From Paulownia fortunei (taxonomy: Eukaryota > Streptophyta > Magnoliopsida > Lamiales > Paulowniaceae), in contig CM033113.1 of assembly GCA_019321725.1 (NCBI GenBank), positions 2,232,001-2,296,000 on the forward strand: a stretch of 64,000 nt of DNA. Reading direction: 5' to 3'. The position numbers and the translations under genes were made by a program. How positions within the stretch are numbered: position 1 is the first letter of the stretch; the number at the start of each line of letters is the position of its first letter. Under the pieces are notes generated by a model. It was not told the origin of the DNA. It worked only from the letters and a program-made list of their open reading frames with translations, and searched no databases. Positions 48,362-61,900 of this stretch are shown here, piece by piece.

Positions 48362-51300
48362 CTATCTCTTCTCCACTTGATCACCTGAGATGTTCTGTAA
48401 TGTGCTTCCAGGGAAATTTACAGGGTCTGAATCATTTGATTGACGAGGTTGGGTGATCAAACTATAGGGAGGAACATTTTCTTGGATGATCTGCAGCAGC
48501 CACATTAACCCTGCAATTTATTAGATGCTACATCTTGCAAAATACTAGCAAAAAGTTGAAGATAATTCACCCTGAGCAAATGGTGGTTTTCTTTCCAAGT
48601 TATAATGATAACATTCGATTTGGTGAAATTTACACCGACAAATTCAAGTTTAAAGTCAACAATATGTTGAGGCATCAAATATCATATTTTAGCAGTTCCA
48701 CTTCCAACGGGAATTGTCCTCTTCACAAACCAAATGTTTGTTTTACCTTATCATTAAATTCTGCACATTCTGAATCAAAGAGAATTGGCCTACAACGCTT
48801 GTCTTCATTCATCAAACTTGAATTCTGGAAATGGGCAACAAGGGCTGCCTTTCCTTGAATTCGAGCGAACGCCAAAGAAGCAACTTTCTCACTGTTGAAT
48901 TTTTCCCACTTCTTCCCATCGAATGCCTGCATTTCAAACAAAATTTAGTACTGATATATAACGTTATAGATTAACAAAAAGGGCAGGAGAAAGAGAGAGA
49001 GAGTATGGAAGGAGACCAGCAGAAAGCAACCATTGACAATATCAACAGAAATACTTGATGAAAGTGAAGACCAAATATAAATATCTCACAGCTAAAAGAA
49101 GCAAACCTCATAAAATGGAATAATGTTTAACGGAGACAACATGTTGATAAATGCATAACCCACATTGCATTTATTCTGCAGACAAATGAAGTGATATGTC
49201 AAATTCATATTAAAAAAAAAAAAAAGAAATGCATGAAATATGCTACTGTAAGAGCAAAAGAAGACCTTGAAGTCAATGGGCAAATAGAGAAAATCATAAG
49301 TTCCCCTATGATGTTCATCAATGGTGGCCAGCAACATCTTGGAAGTGTATCTAGAAAAAGATAGGACGCAAGTCATGTGAATTTCTATATTCTTATTGTC
49401 CAGAAATTCAAGAAATTCAGATATTACAAAGAAAGAAGTAATTCTGAGGTTTTTACTTGTTGGGGATATTTTTAATCATCAGAGTTGTTCGAGTATCTTC
49501 ACCACTTCTAATCTTATCAAGATCAAGTTGAAATTGTTTCTTGTTATCTATTTGGATTCCATTGATTTCAACACGTCGGGACCTTCCACGTTCAGCCAAA
49601 CTCTCCAGGTTAGAGGCTGCAAGTCCAGGAAAATGGCCATTACCCAAAAACACAGGACTTAGTCTTGCAGAAGACATCATGCTAAAAACAGGAGAACCAT
49701 TTTCCATTGAGTTTCTTAAAACAACAGCGGCATTTGCAGCACCACGAGAACCCATATTACCCATGAAACTCTGATCCTTATAACTTGCACCTACACCTTC
49801 ATAACTGGGACTCATAAATGATGTTTTGGGTGACTGCTGAAAATAACCAAATTGTTGTTCGAGGGGAACACCAGATGGAGCGGATCCAACATGGTAGTGG
49901 TGATGCTGCTGCTGGAGCAGAGAAGAACTGCAGAAAGATCCATTAAGATTTGGGAAAGGAAAACCACTATTTCCATTGGGCATAAAAGGGTGTCTCATAG
50001 CTTGGGTTCTGGGTGCAGAATTGGTCTGCTCAGCATATAGCTCAGATCTTCCCCAAAAAAGCTGTGGCCCAGTGAATGGTTTGATAGTGGATCCATTGAA
50101 AGTGGAAGTACCAAAAGAAGAAACTGGTCCGGTAAACTGACTCAACTTCTGCTCTGGAAATGAATGAGACTGTTCAAACATACCTCGGCAGTCTGAATTT
50201 CCATTTGAAAATATATGTTCCAAATGAGGGCCCCTTGGGCAATCTTTGTCCGTGGGTGCCACCCTCTGGTTAGGCACTTGAGGTTGCAGAACTGACGCTA
50301 ATCCAGGTAAACTGCCGCTTACTGGAGGACTAAGAGAGCTAAAACCAGGAGACTTACTGAAATTCTTCAGAGGATTCCGCTCCATAGGGCTGCCAAGCTG
50401 CGGCCAATTACCTGCCAGAATGTGGGCATAAGCTTGTTGAGAAAATGGAATTGCAATAGACATTATCTACGATAATTTATTATTCAGACTAGAAACATGG
50501 AAATTCCCAATATCTAGCAGATAGCTAACAATAATTGAACTCCTGTGAGCCATACCAGGGGGAGAATTCCCAAGCGGTGAACCCACTTGGTGCAAATTCC
50601 TTTCATCTTGTTCAAGCTCATGATTCAGATGCAGCAGCAAACTGTAGGTACATGACAAGGGCAACATAAAATTAATGTTTACAGCGCATAAATCAGAAAT
50701 ATATGTAGCAACTTTTAATGAGTTCCACAGAGGCATGGAATAAGAGTTGGCAACATCAATTGTGTCCGCGTTGCGCACAGCTATCAACAAAAAACATCTT
50801 ATAATGATCAGCACAGTCTCACTGAAGAAAAATGGTTCCAGCGAAACTTTCTGTTTTCTCTAAGCTTTTGCAACAACAGAGAAGAATGAAGCAGAAAAAA
50901 TCTCATGGTTCAGTTGTCCAGAAAGATGAAACAGAGAAGTCTAAAATACCGCTGATTCACAGATATAATATATCAATCAAAAAGGCTACCAGAATGTTCA
51001 TTAGGATAAATTCTTTGCATTGTAATGCTCATAGTAGAGCCAATGCATTTTTACCAATTTTCCTTAATGCTCCTCTAATAACTATACCAATCATTTCTTT
51101 CTCTTGGTAAAATCTTTCTTTCTGGATTTGTACTCTCAGATGTGGTCATTTTTCCTCACAATCAATGATACTGCTTTGTAATTGGACATCCATATGAAGT
51201 TCGTATCATGCATAAATGGCTAGGGAAAGTCTACAACATCAAATAATAATCAAATAGCATATGCTAAAGAAAACCTCAAAATTCAGAGCACCGTCTTTGT

Positions 51301-53834
51301 CACCAACCAATCCCCTTGTCAAAAATTATATCTAGCCACTCAGGCATAGTATAACTAGCTGAGTGTCGGATATGTAAAAATAATTTTCCAACACAAAGAT
51401 GACAGAAAATTCTAGAATAGACTATTCTAATTAGCTATGAGCAACTGATTGACAAATAGAATAAAGTTATAAGGGGAATTGATATTGACTAGATGATGTT
51501 GAAAGATTAGCAAAATAAATATTTTATCACCACCGGATATAAAAGGAAGAAACAACTACTTATCAATATATACACCTTCGACGTGCTCCGCCAGGGCGGC
51601 TAGGTTCCAGCTTTATTCGTTTCCCAGCTATATCGCTTCTATTTAAGGATTTAAGTGCAGCCTCCGCGGCTCTAACGTCATAAAATTCAATAAATTTGTG
51701 ATGTCTCTTGTGTGGTGTTTCCCTTATCTGCTTTAAAAGAAAGATGCCAAAATATGCTCAGATATCAATTTTACAAAGGCGTGCTTAGAAAATAACAATG
51801 ACAAAATATAGAAAATTCAGTACCTCTTTGACCTCACCATAAGCCCCAAAAATTTGTCGAAGATCATCATTAGAAACTGATGGATCCAAATTAAATACTA
51901 CCAAAGTTCCTTGATTAATGTCCTTGTCAGATGGGTTCTCCTAGAAGTGGATGAACATGGAGAGGGAGGTGGACTATCAGGGAAAGAGACAACAGAAGGA
52001 TGCTACTAAGCATAAAAGTTAAAAGTTCAGAACCTTAGGTATCGAGAAGTGAATATCCAGCTTTCTCCTCCGGAGTGGCTTATTTTGCAATGAACGCATA
52101 GCAGTTCGAGCAGCACGAATATCATAGTAAGAGATCATCACAAAGCCCCTATGTTTACATGCAGTGTACAATGTTCTGATATCACCATATTGCTGAAAAT
52201 AATGAAACAGCAATTTGCACAACCATGAGAGTTCGTTAGTTATTTCATTTGAGAAGTCCAGGAAAACAACTAGCGTTCGAACTAAAATCTCAGACTTCTT
52301 AGTTAGATAATCACCAAATATTTATACTGAGAACACTTCTTAGCTAGTTCTAGTACGAAGTAAAATAAAGCAACTGCAACAACTGTCTTCTGCTAAATGT
52401 ACAAGACACATCTTATTGTTTTTCAAGCACAGTTTCAGGAGTCAGAACTGCACTAAGAAACAGTCAAAAACAGGTTCTAAATCATTCTTTGATAAAAATA
52501 TAAAAATAAAATAAACAATAAATAATAAATAAAATCATCTGATAGCTGTGTTCATAGCAAGAAAGCTGGCAATTGTCAAATGCTATAGAACCCTAGGGCA
52601 GTTACGAAACCATAACTACAGAGCAATATTCCTTTAATACATCTCATATTCTCAGCATCTTTCCTAGGAAGGAAAAAAATGAGAAACCACATAAATTTCA
52701 AATTTTGCGCACGCTAACAAGTCAGGTAGAACGGTATTGTAAGCATGGCCAGCCAGTGCTGAAAAGTATTAGAGTAAAAATAATACAACTCCAGAACTTC
52801 AAGCCTTTAAACTTTCAATTCATGATATCAATCAAATTGATATCAATCCATTAGCCACACGAGAGTAACTATAAAGAAAACGCAAAGCCCAAGCCAAGAA
52901 TAACTCCAGATGCGTACAATAAATTAACAAGGCAAAACCCTTAGTATTTGAAAAGTTGGAAAACAGGAGGATGCCAAGAAAACTATAAGAAAGCACGACA
53001 ACTTCTTACAAGTTAGAAATACCTCAAAGAGAGTTCTAAGCTCTGCATCCTCAACATTACTGTTGATATTGCGGACGAATAACGTTCTGGAAGGATGCTC
53101 TCCGAGAGGGTGTTCTCCAGCAACAGTTCCCACGCCATTAGTAAGATTGAAATGAGCCCCTCCATTGCCAATGCCACCATCAGATAGACTCAGATTAGAG
53201 ACACCGACTCTTAAGTTTTCTTGTGGATCACATTCCAATTCCATACCTCCTCCACTGCCAAAAAGATCATATTCTTCCAAGTCATCTACAAGATTGGGCA
53301 ACCAACCGACATCAAAACCATCCATTATCCCAGCTAGGAGTTCATCCTCATCATCAGGGAGTAAGCTTCCAACTGCATGAGTCTCACCATCGTCATGAAA
53401 TTTCTTGCCCTCTAAATCTCGACCAAGGTCATTCAAGCTAGGTGAGGTATCATCCACGGATTGAAGATCATGCTTTAGTTCATTGAGGTTCACTGCAACA
53501 GACCAAATCAAGAAAGAATATTAATAACTATTCTTGAGAGGTAATAAAGGTAATTCAGTTAACATATGCTGAGTGCATACACTTCTCATGGGCAAGAACA
53601 GGCAATGAACTTGAGAAAAGTGAAGCATCGCTTGAGGCGTGATGAGTATCAGATTGGGAAAACAACTCCCATGCACTAGTTCCCATTTGCTTAGATAGAT
53701 TTGTTGAAGTCTTTAGAGCACCTACCACAGATTCAGTTCATCGGCATCAGGCACAACAAAATATTTTTTTCAGAGAGCATTCAAAATGAATTTCAGGACT
53801 TACCAGAAGAAGAATTGTCTGAACAGTGTTGCAT
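48362..53834 (-). CDS. AML5: MEI2-like RNA-binding protein, three RRMs (AML5/AML2/AML3 clade)
   Basis: Plant relative of fission yeast Mei2, involved in meiosis and vegetative growth; binds RNA. Twelve minus-strand exons: 53834-53804, 53721-53581, 53492-53023, 52192-52034, 51940-51824, 51727-51576, 50641-50556, 50411-49457, 49350-49266, 49175-49107, 48926-48747 and 48490-48362, in phase for 857 residues. RRM1 (about 193-264) begins SRTLFVRNINSNVEDAEL; RRM2 (about 279-350) begins GTLVVFNLDPSVSNDDL. The Mei2-specific C-terminal RRM3 (about 693-800) has TTLMIKNIPNKYTSKMLLA and DFLYLPIDFKNKCNVGYAF. The N-terminus has the clade's SLFSSSLPVLAHEKLNL and GSLLPDDEDELLAGIMDGFD. The start is the first ATG in the exon and gives MQHCSDNSSSG; the codons before it lie in leader. 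The last exon encodes a tail unlike the usual one for this clade. The clade call is from memory. Confidence 0.92.
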
Positions 53835-53870
53835 GGGCTTTACCTTTCTGCCAAAATAAGAAAACAAAAC

Positions 53871-54079
53871 ATGCATGAGATACATTCTTAAAGCATTAAC
53901 TGAACAAAATGTTAGATTCCATGTGGCTGAACCTCAATATTGAAACTAAGTCTAGGTCCACATGGCAAAACAAAAAATGCATGAGATACATTCGTAAAGC
54001 ATTAACTGAGCACGTGGTTAGCTTCCCACATGGCTGAACCCCAAAATATTGAACCTAAGTCTAGGTCGATGGACTTCAG
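53871..54079. repeat. 106-bp tandem duplication in MEI2-like leader intron
   Basis: Copy one at 53871-53976 and copy two at 53977 to about 54079 both begin atgcatgagatacattc and both contain aaagcattaactga and ctaagtctaggtc. They differ at about a dozen positions. One of the changes creates a CACGTG in copy two. Confidence 0.85.
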
Positions 54080-54663
54080 CACAGCGAGCTCAAGTGCTCA
54101 ACAATTATTCAGGGGATATAAATGACAAGAACAGAAGCCATCTATATAGGTGCTTCAAGCTTTTGGCTGAATCCAGGTGACAATTAAAGGTCATAGAGAC
54201 CAAGCTCATCAACAACATCATCTTTCCTCCCTGTATATGTTTTGATAACACAAGCACTTCGTTGAAAAACAAACTGATGCACACTTTTATCCAAAGCCAA
54301 ACCTTTGCATTTCGAAAAGAGATGGGATATCTCATGACTCTGATATAACAGAAATACAAAAAATGCTATAAGGAACTTAGAGAAGTCTTATATGATCACT
54401 GTTGCACTCCAATGTCCTGATAGACATGAAGAAAAATTGTTGAATCCCAACAAATGAAAAATTTCAGATACTTATCCAAAGATTTTTTGTCGTCTAACTA
54501 GAAGCAGCAAAATTCCATATGACAGTTGATGTCTTCCTCATTACTATGGATAGTCGGGTAAATCCACTTAATTTTACAATCTCTTACCATCAAAAGGTAT
54601 AACAAATAGTCAAGCATAATAAAGCCACAGCGATTTTTTGAATTTTGTTGTAAGTCAAAAGTT

Positions 54664-54830
54664 CTTAAATTAGCAGAGAAGCAAAAAAAACAAAACATGA
54701 CAGTGTATGACTTTTTTCTTGATTCTTTTTCATGAATGCAACACTCCCACTTAAATTAGCAAAGAAGAACCAATAATAAACATGACAATGTACAAAATTT
54801 TTCTTGATTCTGGTTCATAAATGCAACACT
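54664..54830. repeat. 86-bp tandem duplication in MEI2-like leader intron
   Basis: Copies at 54664-54749 and 54750 to about 54830 share cttaaattagca-agaag, ttttcttgattct and aatgcaacactccca. Confidence 0.8.
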
Positions 54831-57800
54831 CCCATCAATGTATGGGACCAACTTTAACCCAGAAATAGATAGATGGATGTCAGTACTGATGAAGAAAATA
54901 AAAAATCTACAAGGTACAAATGGGACTAAACACGTATAGCAATTTACTAAAATCTTTTGCAAGAAAAATTGAAAAAAAAAAAAGTAAAAAGATAGATCAA
55001 AGTCCAGCCTAAAGCTCAAGACTTTGATGTTAACACAAAATCACCAGGCAAACGACTAGCTTAGCAGTTAGCAGAAACCGAGTGAAGAATTTCAAGAACT
55101 CGTCACAAAAATAATCCTTTGTTATTCGAAATTTTAAAGAACACATCACAACATTGATCTTGTTATTCAAGAATTTCAAGAACCCATAACTCAATTCCAC
55201 CAGTCGCCGGGCAGACAAAAAAGGGGGAACGACAAAGCAACGACCCTTGTTATTCAATCAACGCAAGCAAGAAAGTAACTCGAAAAAACAAACCCAATCG
55301 AAACTCCAAAAGAGTAGCAAACAATAGCATTTGAAAAAACCCAACACATCTTTAAAACAACCCACCAAAGAATTTCAAGAACTCATCATGTTCAAGCAAG
55401 AAAATAGATATACGCAAAACATACAATCAAGAAAGTAAAAGCGCGAAAGTACCTCGAGAAAGAGTCGTCTAAATAATCCCAAAGTCGTTGAAGTTATTCA
55501 AGAAACACAAAAAGCATCAATTCTCGACCCAATATGACATGGAGAACAAGCAAGGAGAAACATGAAAGACAGAGAAATAGAGACGTGAACATAAAGAACT
55601 CTCCACTCTTTTTGTTTTTGTTTTTTCCCCTTTTCTCCACTCAATTAATACTTACACATATACATACAACGTAAATAAATAAGGGGGGATGAGGGAGGTG
55701 ATTGGAATAAGGCACTGAAAAGAAAGAACAGAGAATGATTTGACGACATAAAGGAAAGAAAATAGGGGAGAGGTTAATAAAAGAGCGAGGGGTGATTTTA
55801 TTTTATTTTAATTGAATTCAACTGTATTTAAATGTTGATTTGATATCCACGTGCATTTATGCACATAGAAAGGGAAAAATACAAGAAATCAATGAAGATA
55901 AATACTCCAAACGGGGTTAAAATTTTATCGGAAATAATCAATTTTCAATAATTCTTTTTATCAGGGGAAGTTGAAGATGATGACTACTAAGCATGATCAA
56001 AGAACAAAGACCCTACTTAGGATTAATACTAGGATTAAGAAATGCTTACAGGGGGATGGATAACTAGATAAGGTTAACGTAGTTTTAAACCTTTATTGTT
56101 TTGTTTTTTTTATGCGTGCAGTTTCTTGCTTTGAACTTTTCAATTCATGGAAAATATATATTGACATGAGATTATAATCTGATTATTTATTTATTGCATA
56201 TGAGAAATAGCAGTAACTATCTACCCGAAGAATAAATGATTATTGGATTTAATTTGACGTGTAGGAAATGGGGGCGGCGGTGATGACACAATGACGTCTG
56301 AGTTTCAAGGGTTTCACTTTCTCTCTCCGCCCATTTCTTCTGTTGGATTTGATATGTTGGTTTGAAGAGAAAAAGAAAAATCCTTATATGTCAAAATTAA
56401 TATGATTTTAGTTTTCCAAAAATACTTAAAAATAATAATGTTTTGTATAGCTTATACTAACATTATAATTTGATAGTTATTAGTATCATAGTATTATTTT
56501 AAATTATATTGTACTTTTGATAATCAAAATTTTATTTTAAGAAATAAAATCTTGTTTTTTTAGCATTTAAAAATATATGAATAATAAATTTAAAATACGG
56601 AAAAATATGCATATATATAAACATAATAAACTAGTATTATCACGAAATAAAATGTATTCTATTCACTTCACAAAATAAAAAGGCACATGATGCCATTTAT
56701 TTTATCATTAAATATATAATTTTGTGTAAAGTTAAATTTAAGCCATTCGTATATTAGAGTGCTTTCAATGGCAATGGATTCTTGCAAATTTCAACTTATA
56801 AGGGGTTTAATTTATAATTTGTCAAGGTCTTTAATAAGCATGAAATGTGTAATTATATCATTTTAGGTCTAGTTAGTAAAATACGGGATAAAAATATTCG
56901 ATATTTAATATGTATAAATATATTGTAATTTTTTTTTAATAGTTACAAGACATTATATGCCCAAATAGACAGAAAATATTTTGTAGTAAGCAAATACGCA
57001 AGCATACGTATGCAATATGAATATAAATTAATTATGCGAGAGCAAAAATATAATTTATTTTAATATTTTTTACTTTTTTTATACTCACTTGTACTTATTT
57101 TTAAATCAAACAACAATTATTTTGTGTCAGTGTACTATTTTATGTCATTATACTATTTAAATTTATAATTATAACGCAACTTACAAATAATTATTTAGTT
57201 GTAACTTATGACTTTTATAAATTATTACGATTTTTATATTTTCAGTGTATGATGCTCAAATTATACTTATATATTTTTTATAAAAAATAATTTTTAAATA
57301 TATTATAAATATTTATTAAAATAAAATATTATTCATCAAGTATAACAAGAAATGATACATGTACTAAACAATTCAATATTAAAAATACGTGTATTACTCG
57401 TTTAATTTAGAATTTGTAGGAGAAGCGATAATAAATTATAATAATTTATATGTACATAATTATATGAATGTAATATGAATATTAATAATAAATTTTTAGC
57501 CATTTTCACACTAAATTAATATTTTCAACGCAAGATACATATTGTATTATGTCAATTATAGTGGAATGAATTATTTAGCAATTTTTATTTGAAACACACT
57601 TACGTGCCTAATAGTCTAAGTCAATTAATATAAAAAAATTCTTAAAAAGCTCAATCCATATATGCCGTCTTCATTGAAATAATTATAAATACATATTTTT
57701 TATATTTTTATATTTATATTTTTTTGTTCATTGTCTATATTTTATTTTTTAATTTTGAATTAAACATCTATAAATTTTTATTCGAAAGTATTTTATTATT

Positions 57801-58385
57801 TGTTTACAATGACCAACTCACAAGAAGTTGGTTATAGAGAGAGTTAACCCCAACGACTACTTTGAAACTATTTTGAAGTTAGTAATTTTATTTTACTGCT
57901 TATGTGCATGGTTAATGTCGTGATTCATAATATCAACATTTACCATCAACTACTTTTTTTTTTTTTATCTCAATTTGAAGAAATTGTGTTTGTGAATGGA
58001 AGCCCAAAGGCTTTAAGCTTAGACCTAGTTTGGTTTCATTTATATGAAGTATTTTTTTCAACTTTTATTATTTGTAAATTTAAAAATGCATTTATTGTAT
58101 TAAAAAATTATTAAAAATACTATTTATTTTTATTTTCAAAATTTTGGGTCAAATTTAAAAATAAAAATACATCTACCATAAATCATCACACATCTTCAAG
58201 CTTATTAAAATTTGATGTCTTTTTCATATAAAAAAGTATCATAATAAATATATACTTATTTCCAAACTTATAAAGTTAATATAGAAATACAACTAATCAA
58301 ACATATTTTTATTTTACATGAAAATTTAATAAAAAAAATCTTCAACCCTAAAAATACTAGAAACATGAAAATAAGATTAAAAATA

Positions 58386-58470
58386 AAATTTGACGAGACA
58401 AGTTAATTTAGTGGTAAGTAACTTATACATGCGACTTTATTATTCATCAGTTCGAATTATATGGACAAAA
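58386..58470 (+). mobile_element. SINE-like remnant with tRNA-type box A and box B
   Basis: The sequence taatttagtggtaag (58404-58418) resembles a Pol III box A, and agttcgaatt (58449-58458) resembles a box B, about 35 bp apart as in tRNA-derived SINEs. The flanking arms cannot form a tRNA cloverleaf. No tail or target-site duplication was established. It may be a decayed SINE head. Confidence 0.35.
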
Positions 58471-58779
58471 AATAATAAACAAATCAATATAATCTTAATT
58501 TTTAAAATATTAAAAAATAAAATCAAACTTGCTCTTAAATTTCTTGTATCCTTTTATTTTATAGGCCAACACTCATGGCCCAAACTCGCAAGTGGAACTG
58601 GTACAGGAGCTTTTTCTCTAAACAATCATTAATATTTTCAACTACCCAATTCTCTTTGTAAGATTATATATTTGAGGACTTATTTTAAACCTTTTTAACC
58701 AAATCAACAATTAAAAAAAATCCGCACCAACAAAAAATAAATAAATAAAAGAAAAAAAATTAATAAATCAAACACCGCA

Positions 58780-58794
58780 CCCCCCCCCCCCCCC
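58780..58794. repeat. 15-base poly(C) run
   Basis: Uninterrupted run of C in otherwise AT-rich DNA, about 140 bp before the RimM-type start. Its length is prone to sequencing error. Confidence 0.9.
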
Positions 58795-58936
58795 ACCAAA
58801 CAACACTTTGATTAAGTGCGCATATTAACTTGTACTCCATGCATCAACTGTTGGATGCTGATTTTATCATGAAGTACATATATATCTGAATCTAATGTCT
58901 GTCATCATTGTTCTTCTGTCGAGAAACGCAAACACT

Positions 58937-61900
58937 ATGCAGAGCTCTTCGATTCTCTGTTGTTCTACGAACTCCTTCTCTCCCTCACTATATTTCTCAA
59001 CAACTCAGCCAATTACAGTTCTTTCAGGAAAGCAGATTAATTCCGCGCCTAATTTTTCATTTTCCAGTAAATTACCATTGACTTCTTTGCATACACGCCC
59101 ACCATCTCGCTTTATTATTCAGTCTACTGGTAATACTTCTACATCCAAGTTCTTGCTACTATTATATATATATATATATTTTCAATATGGGTTTGTTGAA
59201 ATGGCTACTTTTTTCACATGTATTCTGAGTTTGGTTATGTATTAGATTTTATTTTATTTTGTTTATTTTACTTCTGTTTGTATTGATTAATGAATTCGTG
59301 GGATTTATTGATATTGTTGTTAAAGTTCCAATCTTTTCGTATTAGTGGTTTATGCTGAGCTTGAATTGTAGGATATTATCATCATTTTAGCTGCTTAAGA
59401 AGGTATGAAAATATGCACTGGGATTATCAATTTTTCTTCTCATACCCAAAGGAAAGATATGTAGTGTACTTTGTGGGTTTCATTTTGCGTTTGAATGAAC
59501 TCTCTAGAATTGTATAAAGATTTGTGCCTATACATGCGGTTGGAGAGTGTTTGGATATTAACTTTGCCATTTAGTGGAGCCATGTGTAGCTTATCTGAAG
59601 TTCTTTATATCTGATTAATTATATCATTGATTTAAAGATATAGCTATGTGAAGGTTATATTTACATGACTTTGTTCTTTGGTTCTGTTGCCAATGGTAGA
59701 GAAAAGAGATGCTACCAAAAGTAATTGGTTTATATTAGATGACACTGGTGTCGTGTGTGCTGATATCTTTATATGTTGGTTTTTCACTGAAAAACTGTTG
59801 TGTTTTATGTGCATCTTCCGGTTCCACTTTCAGCTACTCAAGAGCTTGTTGAGACTACTTCATCTGCATCAGGCTTTGTTGAGACTGGTTACATTTATGG
59901 TGTTCATGGGTTCCAAGGAGAGGTTCGGGTAAAACCGAGCACAGATTTTCCGGATCTGCGATTTTCCAAGGTAGATCTGTAAAAGGGCCGAAGTTTTTTT
60001 TTAAACATAATTTCATCAATCATCTACGATGATAAAACAATAATAAATGAAAATAGAATAAAGAAGATAAAAATACCATATTAGACCAAAATAGATTGTC
60101 TAAATGGGTGTAATTATTCTCTCTAGCCAGGAACAAGATGGTTGAAGCAGCAAGTGTCAGGAACCGAGACTCTTCAAGAAATTGAACTGGTGGAGGGCCG
60201 AGGGCACCCTGGACAAAGTTGGATTGTAAGATTTAATAACATCAACACAGTGGAACAGGTGTGCTCAGAAGCCAACTGTTATTTGAGTATGATTGTAAGC
60301 ATGATGATGCTTTAATCTTAGCTGTTTTTCCCCAGGCACAAAAACTTGTTGGGTCAACTATATTGGTGACAGATGAAGATAGACCAGTCCTAGAGGAAGG
60401 CGAGTTCTATACTCATGACCTTATTGGAGTGAGAGTTATTCTTAAGGTTTGTGGTTTCACCATATCTTCTTTTGTGCTAAAAATTATATGAACACTGAAA
60501 GAAAGATGTGTTATGGAGTGTTTATTACTGCAACTATCACTTTGTCATCATCAACCTAATGACTTTATACTCTAATTTCTTTTGATTAAGCTTCAGTTCT
60601 TGAATTACTTTTTTCCATTGAATTTTTCATTAAATTGACTGTTCTAGGAATCGGGAGAACCAGTAGGAACTGTTGTCAATGTTTTCAACAGTGGAGCGAG
60701 CGATCTTCTGCATGTCAAGCTTAACTCATTGAGAAATATTCCTGACCAGATTGGAAAGTCAAAAATTGGGGCAGGTGATTCTGGTCCACTAGTGTGGGTT
60801 CCATTTGTTGAAGCAATTGTTCCAACCGTTGATCTGGAAAAAAGAGAAATGTTGATTACACCTCCAAAGGGGCTCCTAGAGTTAAATATTCGCTCTGATG
60901 AGAGAAGCAAGAAAGAAAGACGCGAGCTTGTGAGGCATACTGTTTTCTGCTTTGCTATTTGCCTATCTTAGTTCCTGAAGTTTGCAGTTTATGTATGCTG
61001 TTTCATTTCTTCATATACACATGTTGATTGCAATTTTCTTGCCCTCTTTTTTAACTCAGCTGTCTTGGATAAGCTACATATTCTACTTAAGGTTCACTTC
61101 GAGCAGTGAAATAGGGAAAGAAAAATCATCTTTGCCACTGGTTACCACATGTCTGTTTGAACTATCTCTATTTAAGGCTTCCTTTATTTAATTTTTGGTT
61201 CCTGCATATTTCTTTCTCTAATCATATTGCTTATTCATGTACCAAATACTGAGTTTATGACAGTGTGGAGCTTGCTTTTGTTTTTCTCATGAGTTATGTG
61301 TCTGTCATCAGTATTATCAGCAGAAATGTTTGACTAATGACTTCTGCTGGTCTACTAAATCGTGTGTGAGACGGATTCTATAAGATTGCCTTCATTTAAC
61401 TTCTTTATTTACAGTTATAGAGCAATATTTCTTGATTCACTTTGATTTTCGGAATTTTTTAGTTTGCTTAGTCCTGATCATATCCGTTGACTGCCTCAGG
61501 AATGGAAAGAAAGAAAAAAGTTCCAACGACGCTTGATAGCAGCCAAAAAGAAACTCTGTGAGATGGAACAGCAACATGTGTTTCATGGGTTTAGATATGG
61601 AGAGAAAGACCAAAGGAACTTGCTTGCAAATCAAATAGTAACTGTAAATTCGAAATTGCTTCAGCAGGCGTTGCAAAATATTGAGATCCCCTCTACAAGG
61701 TACAACTCTTCTGAATATTTAACTTTACGTGATTTGAGTCTTTTCTGATACTGTGACTGCAGGTAATTTAATGTTACTGAGCACTCAAGTTCCGAACTTA
61801 TTCTGTGAAGAATCGAACAGGGGAGAGAAATTTTATTGCAAAAAAAATGAAGAATACGTCTTTATCCTCTTAGATGATGGCTCATGTGCAATTGCTTGTT

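Larger units (their letters stand above)
53835..55620 (-). promoter_or_regulatory. Leader and 1.6-kb leader intron of the MEI2-like gene
   Basis: The donor at about 55452 (exon ends ctttctcgag, then gtactt on the minus strand) and the acceptor at about 53848 define the leader intron. The first leader exon runs from 55453 to roughly 55600. The intron is rich in local direct repeats, described separately. No protein-like frame was found in it. Confidence 0.6.
55621..58894. other. AT-rich spacer between divergent MEI2-like and RimM genes
   Basis: About 3.3 kb. The MEI2-like promoter side has a G-box (CACGTG, 55848-55853) and a TGACGTC site (56292-56298) in a short GC-richer patch. From 56400 onward it is extremely AT-rich with no gene. 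It contains a SINE-like tRNA-box pair near 58407-58458 and a 15-base C run at 58780-58794. Confidence 0.55.

Noticed and set aside
48535..48858. Plus-strand frame opposite the end of the MEI2-like gene
   Set aside because: It is antisense to the conserved RRM3 exon (48747-48926) and has no similarity of its own.
58404..58458. Functional tRNA gene
   Set aside because: Box A and box B resemblance only; no acceptor stem or anticodon arm can be formed.
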